Source: CAADGL01 sp964643885 (lineage in GTDB: Bacteria > Planctomycetota > Phycisphaerae > UBA1845 > Fen-1342). From it: DNA of 64,000 bases. A program made the position numbers and the translations under genes. This document shows, piece by piece, positions 54,472-62,745 of the stretch. The notes under the pieces are model-generated. The model was given only the letters and a program-made list of their open reading frames with translations, did no database searches and had not been told where the DNA came from. The stretch is taken from positions 1 to 64,000 of the forward strand of contig CAZXUI010000014.1 of assembly GCA_964643885.1 (NCBI GenBank). The letters run 5' to 3'. Every line of letters starts with the position of its first letter. Position 1 is the first letter of the stretch.

Positions 54472-55542
54472 GTGCACGCCGCGACACCGCAGCTCCAGCC
54501 GCCGATCCACCGCGCCACGACCGCGCTCTGGTTCTACCGCGCTCTGCTTTACGGCGGGCTGCTGCTTGTCGGCCTGGCCGGCAGCAAGGTCACCACGGTG
54601 CTCGTGATAGCCGTCGGTTTGCTGACGCTCTGGGGCGATCTCGACGGCGCGGCGCGGCACATCCTCCGCATGCTCGGCTTCGCGGCCGCAGTCGTGTTCG
54701 CGCCGCTTCTCGCGGCGCCGCTGGCTGGATGGCTCGCGCCGCAGACTGGCCTGCCGCTGACCTTCGTCCAGATCGGCTCCGCCGTCGTCGTCGGCCTGCT
54801 CGTCATTCTGCTCGCCGGAGCGGTGGCGAAGCGCGTCGCGCGGCGCATTCATCGCCACCCCGTCGGCAACGCCGTCGACCGCGGCTTCGGCACGCTCGTC
54901 GGCGCAGGTGAGGGCGCGCTGGTGGTCGCGCTGACCTGCTGGACCGTCGGCCTGTTCGAGCCCGAACTCGACCGGATTCGCAGCGCCCGCGCGGCCTCCA
55001 GCATGACACCGCCAGCCGGGCCGGCCGACCTCATCGTTCGCAGCGCCGATGCGCTTCGCAACGATCCGATCGGCCGGGCGCTGATGGATCACAACGCCCT
55101 GGCGAACGTGCCGCTGCTTCAGCAGTTTCAGCAGGCCGCGCGGCTGGCCCTGGATCCGGCCGCGCTGGACCGGGCGGTCCGCAGCGGCGGCTCGCTGGAG
55201 GAGTTTGTGCGGCTGCCGGTGGTCAAGCGGCACCTGGACGGCATCTACGCCGATCCGCAGATGCGCGACGCGATCCGCCGCCGCGACCTGTTCACCATCA
55301 TGCAAAGCAGGCAATTCACGGCGATGCTGAGCGACCAGGAGCTGCACAAGACGGTCGTGGCCAACTGGGACACGCTCAGCGCGTCGATCTCGCCGAATCA
55401 CCCGCTTCCCGCGCCGGGCGAGTCACCGGCAGGATCACCGGCCGCGTTGTCGGTTTCGCCGACGGGCACGCCCATCCCGCACTCCCAACAGGTTCCCAAG
55501 CCGCAGCTCGCCCCGACGGCGCGCTCGAACACGCCACGTTGA
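54472..55542 (+). CDS. CvpA-like membrane protein with long C-terminal region
   Basis: A 356-residue protein. Four hydrophobic segments (about 22-40, 43-60, 65-85, 100-122) and a GFGTLVGAGEGALVVALTCW helix resemble the CvpA family. The C-terminal half is soluble: LPVVKRHLDGIYADPQMRD and DLFTIMQSRQFTAMLSDQEL look like helical segments, and the last 50 residues are Pro/Ser-rich. Its function is unknown. The GTG start has GGGAGGG upstream. A 196-bp gap without recognised features separates it from the pho operon. Confidence 0.55.
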   Translation: MHAATPQLQPPIHRATTALWFYRALLYGGLLLVGLAGSKVTTVLVIAVGLLTLWGDLDGAARHILRMLGFAAAVVFAPLLAAPLAGWLAPQTGLPLTFVQIGSAVVVGLLVILLAGAVAKRVARRIHRHPVGNAVDRGFGTLVGAGEGALVVALTCWTVGLFEPELDRIRSARAASSMTPPAGPADLIVRSADALRNDPIGRALMDHNALANVPLLQQFQQAARLALDPAALDRAVRSGGSLEEFVRLPVVKRHLDGIYADPQMRDAIRRRDLFTIMQSRQFTAMLSDQELHKTVVANWDTLSASISPNHPLPAPGESPAGSPAALSVSPTGTPIPHSQQVPKPQLAPTARSNTPR

Positions 55543-55602
55543 CGCGCGGCGCGACATCGGATTCCCCCTGCGCGAATCGAAGGGCCGTTCGAGCCCCAGG
55601 TG

Positions 55603-55625
55603 ACCCGCCGCTTGGCGCGGCGGGT
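55603..55625. terminator. Hairpin between convergent genes
   Basis: ACCCGCCGC / GCGGCGGGT (9 bp, TTGGC loop) followed by TCT only. It lies between the convergent CvpA-like gene and the thymidylate-kinase-like gene and may slow transcription from both sides. Confidence 0.45.
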
Positions 55626-55710
55626 TCTGACGTGCGACGCGCTGAGCGCACACCTTCACCTCCCGCGTGTCTCGCCCCACCAGCCGGCGCGAGCCGGCCG
55701 GCAACCGCGG

Positions 55711-56481
55711 CTAACTCAAGTCGGATCGATTCCGCGGCTCAGTCAGGTAGTGCCCGGTCAGCCCCTGCTCGCTCAGCAGCCGCGACCACGGCATCGTTTC
55801 CCGCTTCAGACAGCCACCCAGCAGCGGCCGGACCAGCTCGCGAACCTGGCGCTGCTGATCGGTGATCGGCCGCGTCGCGTTGATCACGTTCAGCCCGAAC
55901 TCCGGCACCATCAGCTCATACTGCTCCAGAATCCGCTTCTGAAAGAGCCGAAAGCTCTCGTAGGGGTCCTCGCTCAGGCCCAGGTCCATCCCGGCCTCGT
56001 AATACTTCAGCTCCGGCCGGCCGGCCAGGATGCGCTTGAGCGCCTCGTCGAGCGGCACGCGGAAGTAGAAGGCGGCGGACGGCCGCGGCGCGAAGCTGTA
56101 GACGCGGCGGACGAAATCGGGATCGATGCCGCGGGCCACGTCGCGGGCGAAGGCGGTGTAGATGTAGCGGTCGGTCAGAACGACGGCGCCGGCCCGCAGC
56201 GGCGGCAGGATGCTGCGCTCGAGGCGGTCGGCGAAGTCGGCCGCGTGGATCAGCGAGAAGGTCATCGGGCTCAGCAGCCGCTGATCCTTGCCGAACTTCG
56301 TCGTCGAGCGGACGAGGGGCGAGGAGTTCCACTCGCTCAGGTGGGCGCAGTAGCCCTGCGCGACGATCCACTTGCGCAGCAGGTCGAGCTGCGTGCTCTT
56401 GCCGGAGCCATCGATGCCCTCGACGATCACGAGCTTGCCGGGGAGTTCGCCGTAGTCAGCGTAGCGCAGCGAGCTGGTCAT
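55711..56481 (-). CDS. Thymidylate-kinase-like P-loop protein, intact Walker A
   Basis: A 256-residue P-loop kinase of the thymidylate kinase family. Walker A IVEGIDGSGKSTQLDLLRK (about 19-37); the DR motif TDRYIYTAFARDVARGID; a lid-like Arg region (LAGRPELKYYEAG). It is longer than housekeeping dTMP kinases (about 210) by an N-terminal segment and a C-terminal tail. It overlaps the upstream CHAD-PPX gene (ATGA) and is a paralogue of the protein at 59237-59995. The context suggests phosphoryl transfer connected with polyphosphate or nucleotide phosphates, so it may not be the cell's dTMP kinase. The substrate is unknown. Confidence 0.75.
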   Translation of the reverse strand: MTSSLRYADYGELPGKLVIVEGIDGSGKSTQLDLLRKWIVAQGYCAHLSEWNSSPLVRSTTKFGKDQRLLSPMTFSLIHAADFADRLERSILPPLRAGAVVLTDRYIYTAFARDVARGIDPDFVRRVYSFAPRPSAAFYFRVPLDEALKRILAGRPELKYYEAGMDLGLSEDPYESFRLFQKRILEQYELMVPEFGLNVINATRPITDQQRQVRELVRPLLGGCLKRETMPWSRLLSEQGLTGHYLTEPRNRSDLS

Positions 56482-59240
56482 GAGACGATGGGCTCCGTCG
56501 GGTCCGGGGCGCCGGTGCGCTGCCAGGCGAACTCGATCTCGCAGTGGAAGGCGTCGGCGAACACATCCCCCTTTCGCATCGCATAGCGGACGTTTACGGC
56601 CGGGTCGTCGTCGCTGTAGACGTCGAAGCGGACGCGCTGCGGCTCGACCAGGACGTCCACGCGGGAGACGCTCTGGCGATGCTCGCGGTCGAGTCCGTCG
56701 GCCACGCGAAGGATGCCGGCCAGGTGGCGGACGAGGCGCTGGTCGTCGTCGCCGAGCTTGCGGAAGTTGTCGTGCGTGCGGCAGGGTCCGCCGCGGCGAT
56801 GATAGCGGGCGATGTTGGCGATGATCTCACGCTCGCGCCGCGTCAGGCCGGGCAGGCGGGCGCTGCTGATCATGCGATAGCCGTGCTTGTGGTGGGCCCG
56901 CCAGTCGATCAGCAGGCCGACGTCGTGGAGGATGCCCGCGTATTGAAGCAGCTCGCGGGCCTGCGGGCGGGCCCAGAGTCCCGCGGCGTCAGGGTCCTGT
57001 GCGGCGATCTCGTCGAAGATCTCCAGCGCGAGCCGCGTGACGTGCTCGCAGTGCTCGCGCGGGTAGCGGCAGCGCTGCGCGAAGCTGCGCACGGCATCGA
57101 GCCGGCGGCGGGCCCGCTGCGTGGGCGGCTCGGGGTGCAGCCCCAGCTCGTCCATCATTTCGGCCAGCAGCCCGTCACGGATGCCGCCGTCATGGATGCG
57201 CAGCAGCTCGATGCCGAGGTATTCCATCAGGCGGTCGATGATGCAGACGCCGGCGACGATGATCTCGGCCCGCTGGCTGCTCAGGCCCGGAACGCGGCGG
57301 CGGTCCTGGAGCGGCATCCGGCGAAGCCAGTCCAGCAGAAACGCCACCTCGCCGCGCGGCAGCTCATAGCCGCGGACGGCGAAGGGAAAGCGGCCGTCGC
57401 CGTGGCCGGCGGTTCCGCGGCGAATGCTAACGCGCGCCAGGCTGGTGAACGTCCCGCCGGTGCCGACGATCAGCTCCGGCGTGTAGGGCGGCTCGGCGAC
57501 GGATTCGGCGATGGTGCGGTCGATGGCGCGGCGCATCTCGACGAAGCGCTCCTCGCCCTCCAGGTCGGCGTTGAAGGTCTCCGTCAGGCGGACGGCGCCC
57601 AGCGTCAGCTTGCAGATGCGGTCGATCACGCCGCCGCTGCAAAGCACGAGCTCGGTGCTGCCGCCGCCGATGTCGGCCAGCGCGCACCGCTGCGCTTCGA
57701 GGTCGAAGGCGTTGGCCACGCTGGAGAAGGCGAGCCGGGCTTCGTGGTCGGCGTCGATCGGCTCGATATCCACGCCTGCCCGGCGGCGGGCGAGCTTGAT
57801 CAGGTCGCGCGCGTTGGCGGCCTCACGCACGGCCGACGTGCCGACCGCGCGCAGGCGGTCGACGTGGTAGGACTCCGCCACGCTGCGCATGCGCTCAAGA
57901 GTGCGGACGGAGCGCTCGATCGCCGCGGCGCTGAGGCGGCCGTTGCGGTAGAGCTCGCTGCCCAGGCGCGTCGTCTCCTTGATGTCCTCGATGATGCGAA
58001 AGCCGGAGGCAGGGTCGCTCTCGGCGACGACCATGCGGATGCTGTTCGTGCCGACGTCGATCGCGGCGACGCGCCAGTGCGCCGAAGCGACGTGATTCGC
58101 CCCGGCCGGCGGGCCGGCGTGCTCCTGGGCGGCGGCCGCAGCGAGAGTGTGGCCGTTGCCGCCCGGATTCCCGTTGCCGCCGGTGCTGCGAGCCGGGCCG
58201 GGCTGACCGGCCTCGGCCTCGTGGCTGCCGCGCCCGGCGCGGCGGATCATGCGCTCCAGCTCGGCAAACAGATGGGCGGCCTCGGGGCCGGACCACCAGT
58301 GTGTGAACTCCTCGCGCCGCTCCCGGAGTGCAAGGCGGTACTCGTCGGCCACGCGCTGAAGACCCGCGGCATCCGGCGCGTCGTCAACCTGCGATGCGGC
58401 GGACCCGACCGGGCGCTCACGGGCGAAGCCGTCGATCAGCTCGATGATGTCGCTCAGGTCGTTGATCTCGCCGAGCACGTCCTGCATGCGCTCGAAGCGG
58501 GGGTAGAGCTCCTGGCGGAAATCGGGCGGCAGGCAGTCGACGAGAATCTCCAGCGCATAGCGCAGACGCTTGGCGCGGATGCGAAGCTCATGCAGCCGCT
58601 CGATGTCGTCCAGATCGGCCGCGTCCGTCTGCCGCACGGCTTCGACCAGGCCGGGCAACTCCTGCTCGGCGAGCTCTCCGAGCGTGTACGCCGCGCGGCG
58701 TGCCTCGCCGGGTTTGCGCTGCGCCCGGCCGCGCGTGCGCATGGATTGAAGCAGCCGCTTGCGGCGCTGGCGGATCTCGTCGGCGGTGCCGGCCTCATGG
58801 ACCTCGCGCACACGAAGCTGCGCGGCCTGGCGGCGCTCGGCCATCCGCTCCACGAGCCACCTCAAGGCGGCCGCCAGGTCTGCGGTGGCCGAATCGGCCG
58901 CGTGACGAACGGCGTCGTCGGTGAATCGCTGAGCGAGCACATCCGCGGCGCGGGCGTCGCCGGCGGCACGGCGCGCCTTGCGCAGGAGCCTGGCCAGCGG
59001 ACGGCGCTTCGACTCGGGCAGCCAGCCGCGGAAGAGTCGCAGCGCGGCGGCCGCGCGGCGGGTGGAGACGCGGAGCTGGTGGACGAACTCGGCATCCTCG
59101 TGCGAGCGCTCGGCCGCGGCGGGAATGAGGCGGCAGGTGTCGCGAATGCGCCGCTTGAGCACGCGCCGCGCCGCGACCACGACCGGCGTGTCACCGTCGA
59201 GGCCGTCGATCCACTTTCCACTCAGCTTGAGCCCGCTCAC
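56478..59240 (-). CDS. CHAD domain fused to Ppx/GppA exopolyphosphatase
   Basis: A 920-residue fusion. Residues 1 to about 330 form a CHAD domain: basic helices with VHQLRVSTRRAAAALRLFRG and LHELRIRAKRLRYALEILVD, motifs that bind polyphosphate. A Gly/Ala/Asn-rich linker (about 335-388) follows. From about 390 comes a Ppx/GppA phosphatase: VAAIDVGTNSIRMVVAESD, the catalytic-loop ADIGGGSTELVLCSGG and IVGTGGTFTSLA. The end (about 700-900) is an HD-type helical domain (YAGILHDVGLLIDWRAHHKH). It should hydrolyse polyphosphate or pppGpp while anchored to polyphosphate by CHAD. Both neighbours overlap it by 4 bp. Confidence 0.92.
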   Translation of the reverse strand: MSGLKLSGKWIDGLDGDTPVVVAARRVLKRRIRDTCRLIPAAAERSHEDAEFVHQLRVSTRRAAAALRLFRGWLPESKRRPLARLLRKARRAAGDARAADVLAQRFTDDAVRHAADSATADLAAALRWLVERMAERRQAAQLRVREVHEAGTADEIRQRRKRLLQSMRTRGRAQRKPGEARRAAYTLGELAEQELPGLVEAVRQTDAADLDDIERLHELRIRAKRLRYALEILVDCLPPDFRQELYPRFERMQDVLGEINDLSDIIELIDGFARERPVGSAASQVDDAPDAAGLQRVADEYRLALRERREEFTHWWSGPEAAHLFAELERMIRRAGRGSHEAEAGQPGPARSTGGNGNPGGNGHTLAAAAAQEHAGPPAGANHVASAHWRVAAIDVGTNSIRMVVAESDPASGFRIIEDIKETTRLGSELYRNGRLSAAAIERSVRTLERMRSVAESYHVDRLRAVGTSAVREAANARDLIKLARRRAGVDIEPIDADHEARLAFSSVANAFDLEAQRCALADIGGGSTELVLCSGGVIDRICKLTLGAVRLTETFNADLEGEERFVEMRRAIDRTIAESVAEPPYTPELIVGTGGTFTSLARVSIRRGTAGHGDGRFPFAVRGYELPRGEVAFLLDWLRRMPLQDRRRVPGLSSQRAEIIVAGVCIIDRLMEYLGIELLRIHDGGIRDGLLAEMMDELGLHPEPPTQRARRRLDAVRSFAQRCRYPREHCEHVTRLALEIFDEIAAQDPDAAGLWARPQARELLQYAGILHDVGLLIDWRAHHKHGYRMISSARLPGLTRREREIIANIARYHRRGGPCRTHDNFRKLGDDDQRLVRHLAGILRVADGLDREHRQSVSRVDVLVEPQRVRFDVYSDDDPAVNVRYAMRKGDVFADAFHCEIEFAWQRTGAPDPTEPIVS

Positions 59241-59995
59241 GGCCGCGTGCCCTCCATGCCGGAGACGATCCGCCAGACGTTCTCCTTGAGGTCGGCGAAG
59301 ACGTCGGCGATGCCGCGGTTTCCGTCGATGACGGTGAAGTTGTACTCCGCGGCGAGCTCGTCGAAGACGCTGTGCAGCCGCGACTGGTAGCGGACGAAGG
59401 ACTTATACAGGTCCGTCTCTTCCTGGAAATCGAGCCCGGACTCCCAGTAATCGAAGCCCCCGCGCGAGACGACCCGCGGCACGAGATGCGGCACGTCCAC
59501 CTTGAGGAACATCACGCCATGCGGCACCGGCGCGATGCGGTACAGATCGCGCAGCCAGGCACGATCCGTCCCGCGGACGATCGAGCGGGCCATGATCGAG
59601 TAGAAGTAGCGGTCCGTCAGCACGACGAAGCCGGCCCGCAGCGCGGGGAGCATGTCGTTCTCGAGCCGGTCGGCGAAGTCGGTCGCATAGAACAGGTCCA
59701 GCGTGCGCTGGCCGGCCGTAGTGCCGTTCTTGGCCCGCCGCAAGCCGTCGCCGGCCAGCCGGCTGCGCGTCAGCCCCGTGTGCAGCACGCCGAAGCCCTT
59801 GGTCTCGAGCCACTCGCGCAGCAGCGCGCTGTGGGTGGAGCGCCCGGCGCCGTCCGTCCCTTCCAGAGCGATCAGCCGGCCCGGGTATTTGGAGATATCC
59901 ACGCCGGCGGCGCCGGTCAGGCGCACGGCCGCGTCGACCAGCGGCCGGCGGTAGCCGGGCTCGGTAAACGCAGTGGGTTTCGGGACTTCGGTCAT
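59237..59995 (-). CDS. Thymidylate-kinase-like P-loop protein with altered Walker A
   Basis: A 252-residue paralogue of the protein at 55711-56481. The P-loop reads ALEGTDGAGRSTHSALLREW: the Walker A lysine is Arg52. Other features remain (TDRYFYSIMARSIVRGTDRA; YWESGLDFQEETDLYKSF). Arg in this position usually reduces or abolishes NTP hydrolysis, so it may be a regulatory partner of the intact paralogue. The ATG at 59995 has AGGA upstream; an earlier in-frame start at 60082 adds a low-quality extension. It is the first gene of the three-gene unit, and its stop overlaps the CHAD-PPX start. Confidence 0.72.
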   Translation of the reverse strand: MTEVPKPTAFTEPGYRRPLVDAAVRLTGAAGVDISKYPGRLIALEGTDGAGRSTHSALLREWLETKGFGVLHTGLTRSRLAGDGLRRAKNGTTAGQRTLDLFYATDFADRLENDMLPALRAGFVVLTDRYFYSIMARSIVRGTDRAWLRDLYRIAPVPHGVMFLKVDVPHLVPRVVSRGGFDYWESGLDFQEETDLYKSFVRYQSRLHSVFDELAAEYNFTVIDGNRGIADVFADLKENVWRIVSGMEGTRP

Positions 59996-60134
59996 CGCCG
60001 TTCCATCCTGAGCCGCGCGAGGCGCAAGATTGGCCGTCGCATAGGGGCGCCTATAGGATATCGGTCCGAAGGTCGGGTTCAAAATGACGCCCCATTAGCG
60101 CGTTCTTAACAGTCGCCGCACCAGTGAGATCCGC

Positions 60135-60401
60135 ATGACGATCCGCGAGTTTCAGCAGCACATCGAGCAGATGTACTCGAAGACCGACCGGCAGCGCGGT
60201 GCGGCCAAAACGTTTCTGTGGCTGGTGGAAGAGGTCGGCGAGCTGGCCAGCGCGATCGCGGGCGACGATCAGGCCAACAAGGAGGAGGAGTTCGCGGACG
60301 TGTTCGCGTGGCTCTGCTCGATCGCCAACGTCGAGGGCGTGGACCTGGAGTCGGCCGTGCGGAGCAAGTACATCGAGAGCCGGCCGGAGGGGCACAAGTA
60401 A
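60135..60401 (+). CDS. MazG-like nucleotide pyrophosphohydrolase
   Basis: An 88-residue single-domain MazG-type protein of the all-alpha NTP pyrophosphatase superfamily. The metal-binding pattern is TFLWLVEEVGELASAIAGDD (EExxE) followed by KEEEFADVFAWLCSIAN (ExxD). It likely hydrolyses a non-canonical or damaged nucleoside triphosphate. It is divergent from the thymidylate-kinase-like gene; the intergenic space is about 140 bp. Confidence 0.85.
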   Translation: MTIREFQQHIEQMYSKTDRQRGAAKTFLWLVEEVGELASAIAGDDQANKEEEFADVFAWLCSIANVEGVDLESAVRSKYIESRPEGHK

Positions 60402-60549
60402 GCGCTCCCCGGGGTGCGGGCGGACGCGCGAGAGCGGAGCGCACGGACAGTCCGCGGCGGAGGGGACTCGCGGCAGGGCCCGCGAAACGGCTTGAATCGG
60501 CCGGCCGGCGATTCGTATCCTCCTCGTGGGCCAACATTGGGGAGACGAT

Positions 60550-61725
60550 ATGCGCAGCTTCTGCCGGCTGGCGGTCTTGTCGGTCTGTGCGTTTCTGCTG
60601 GCGGCGCCCGCCGCCGGCCAGAGCCGCATGAAGCAGTACAAGTCGCGCTACTACGACGTGCACACGGACCTTGGGGCCGAAATCGCGCGCGAGATCATTC
60701 TGCGCGCGGATGAGATGGTGGAGGAATACGCCGGGCGCACGCGCGGCTTCGCCCGTCAGCTCACCCGGCGGCTGCCGCTCTACGTCTTCAGCGACGCACG
60801 TCACTACCAGGCGGCCGGGGCCCTGCCCGGCAGCGGCGGCACCTTCGTCGTCGATGGCGACGGCGACGCGCGGCTGCTCGTGCTGGCCGGCCGCGAGCCG
60901 CACGCGGGCGTCTGGGTGACGCTTCAGCACGAGGGCTTCCACCAGTTCGTGCACGCGGTCATCGGCGGCGACATTCCGATGTGGGTCAACGAGGGGCTGG
61001 CGGACTACTTCGGAGCGGGGCTCTTTACGGGCGACGATTACATCACCGGCGTGGTGCCGCCGAACCGCGTGCAATACCTGCAAGGACTGCTCAGGTCCGG
61101 CCAGGCCCGCCCGCTGCGGCAGATGATGCTGACGGACGCGGATTCATGGAACGCCCGCCTCGCGCAGGAGAACTACGTCCAGGCTTGGTCGATGGTGCAT
61201 TTCCTGGCGCACGCGGACCCGCGCTACGAGAAGGCGTTCAACCACTTCATCCGCGAGGTCAGCCGCGGCTTGTCCTGGGAGACGGCCTGGAAGAACAGCT
61301 TCGGCGGAAACGTCGAGGCATTCGAGCAGCGCTGGCGCGATTACTGGCTGGCCATGCCGGTGGATGCGAGCCGCGATCTGTACGCACGAGCCGTCGTGGC
61401 AACGATGACGGGCTACTACGGCCGGGCGATGAGCCAGCGGCAGCGGTTCGAATCGGTCGAGCAGTTCTTTCTGGCCGCGCGCGAAGGCAAGCTGCGGGCG
61501 CACAGCACCGACTGGCTTCCGGACTCGCTGCTGGAGGAGACCCTGCCGGTGGCGCAGCGGATGGGCACCTGGCAGCTCGACGCAAGGCAGCCGCGCGTGC
61601 TGCACTGCACCCTGGCGGACGGGACGATTCTCAGCGGCGTCTTCGAACTGACCAGCGGGCGAATGAAGCCCAACAGCGTGCAGGTGGCCGTGCGGCCCGC
61701 CGCGCGGACCAACGGAACGCGGTAG
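60550..61725 (+). CDS. Exported DUF1570 putative metallopeptidase
   Basis: A 391-residue protein with a signal peptide (about 1-22, LAVLSVCAFLLAAPAAGQ). The central domain has a gluzincin-like zinc site: LQHEGFHQFVHAVIGGDIP supplies HExxH (HEGFH) and MWVNEGLADYFGAGLF supplies the downstream Glu. This is the DUF1570 arrangement, common in planctomycetes. The C-terminal part has helical repeats and a small beta domain. GGGGAG precedes the ATG. It is probably a periplasmic or surface peptidase; the substrate is unknown. Confidence 0.82.
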   Translation: MRSFCRLAVLSVCAFLLAAPAAGQSRMKQYKSRYYDVHTDLGAEIAREIILRADEMVEEYAGRTRGFARQLTRRLPLYVFSDARHYQAAGALPGSGGTFVVDGDGDARLLVLAGREPHAGVWVTLQHEGFHQFVHAVIGGDIPMWVNEGLADYFGAGLFTGDDYITGVVPPNRVQYLQGLLRSGQARPLRQMMLTDADSWNARLAQENYVQAWSMVHFLAHADPRYEKAFNHFIREVSRGLSWETAWKNSFGGNVEAFEQRWRDYWLAMPVDASRDLYARAVVATMTGYYGRAMSQRQRFESVEQFFLAAREGKLRAHSTDWLPDSLLEETLPVAQRMGTWQLDARQPRVLHCTLADGTILSGVFELTSGRMKPNSVQVAVRPAARTNGTR

Positions 61726-61755
61726 GCGGCGGCGAGCACCGTCTGACACGCGATC

Positions 61756-62745
61756 CTAATCGGGCGTGGGGATGCCCAGAAACCGCATCACCTGCTTGAG
61801 ATCTTCCCATGCCTTGGACTTCTCCTGCGGACTGCGAAGCAGGTAGGCGGGGTGGAAGGTCGGCATCACCCGGGCCGGCGGCAGCCCGAAATGCGCATAC
61901 GCCGGCGGGGGAAAGTCGTGAAACTGCCCACGCAGCCGGCCGATCGGCGTCGTCGTAGCCAGCAGCGTCTGTGAGGCCGGCCGCCCGAGCGCGACGATCA
62001 CGGCCGGCCGCAGAATCGCGAGCTGGCGGAACAGGAAGGGCATGCACGCCTGCATCTCATCGTCGGTCGGAGTGCGATTCTCCGGCGGGCGGCACTTGAC
62101 CACGTTGCAGATGTAGACCTGCTCGCGCGTCAGTCTCATCGCCGCGATCATCCGCGTCAGCAACTGGCCGGCCCGGCCGACGAAAGGCTGGCCGGCGCGA
62201 TCCTCGTCCGCGCCGGGTCCTTCGCCCACGAAAGCCAGCTCCGGGCGCGGGTTGCCGACGCCGAACACCGTCTGCGTCCGGCCGGCGTGAAGCCCGCAGC
62301 GCTGACAGCCGCGAACGAATCCCTCATCCAGCAAAGCAAGCTCGCGGGCGGCATCGGCCGGACTGAGATTCCGCGTATTGATCGGCGGCAGGCCGCCGGC
62401 GGACGCGTCCGCCAACAGGCCGAGTGAGGAGGCGGCCGGCGCGGCGGGCGGGCGGGCCGGCGGTGCGGCGGAGCGCGCAGGCGGTGCGGCCGATCGCGTC
62501 GGCGAAACGGTCCGCGGCGGCGCGCTCGTGGGCAATTTGGCCGCCCGGCCCGGCTGTGCAGCAGCGGGCGGAGCGAGCGGCCCGGTGGCCCAGAACGGAA
62601 TTCCGAGGCGGCGTTCGCTGCGCAGCCATTCGCGAATCGCGGGAATCACTGTGTCGCCGGGCCGTTCCTGCACGATCACAACATAGGCTGCGCGCCGGGG
62701 CAGGGCAAGGCGCCGCCGAAAGAGGCGATCCGTGAGCACAGCCAT
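61756..62745 (-). CDS. Family 4 uracil-DNA glycosylase
   Basis: Residues about 120-329 are a family 4 uracil-DNA glycosylase: cluster cysteines in GCQRCGLHAGRTQTVFGVGN, motif A GEGPGADEDRAGQPFVGRAG, two further cysteines in YICNVVKCRPPENRTPTDDEM and ACMPFLFRQL, and motif B PTFHPAYLLRSP. The enzyme removes uracil from DNA and carries a 4Fe-4S cluster. The N-terminal about 115 residues are Pro/Ala-rich and unlike the family. The ATG at 62745 overlaps the start of the divergent gene in a CATG, so the real start may be internal. A domain-only protein would have about 210 residues. Confidence 0.85.
   Translation of the reverse strand: MAVLTDRLFRRRLALPRRAAYVVIVQERPGDTVIPAIREWLRSERRLGIPFWATGPLAPPAAAQPGRAAKLPTSAPPRTVSPTRSAAPPARSAAPPARPPAAPAASSLGLLADASAGGLPPINTRNLSPADAARELALLDEGFVRGCQRCGLHAGRTQTVFGVGNPRPELAFVGEGPGADEDRAGQPFVGRAGQLLTRMIAAMRLTREQVYICNVVKCRPPENRTPTDDEMQACMPFLFRQLAILRPAVIVALGRPASQTLLATTTPIGRLRGQFHDFPPPAYAHFGLPPARVMPTFHPAYLLRSPQEKSKAWEDLKQVMRFLGIPTPD

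Noticed and set aside
60105..60110. TTAACA before the MazG-like gene as a Pho box
   Set aside because: There is only one hexamer and no partner at an 11-bp distance.
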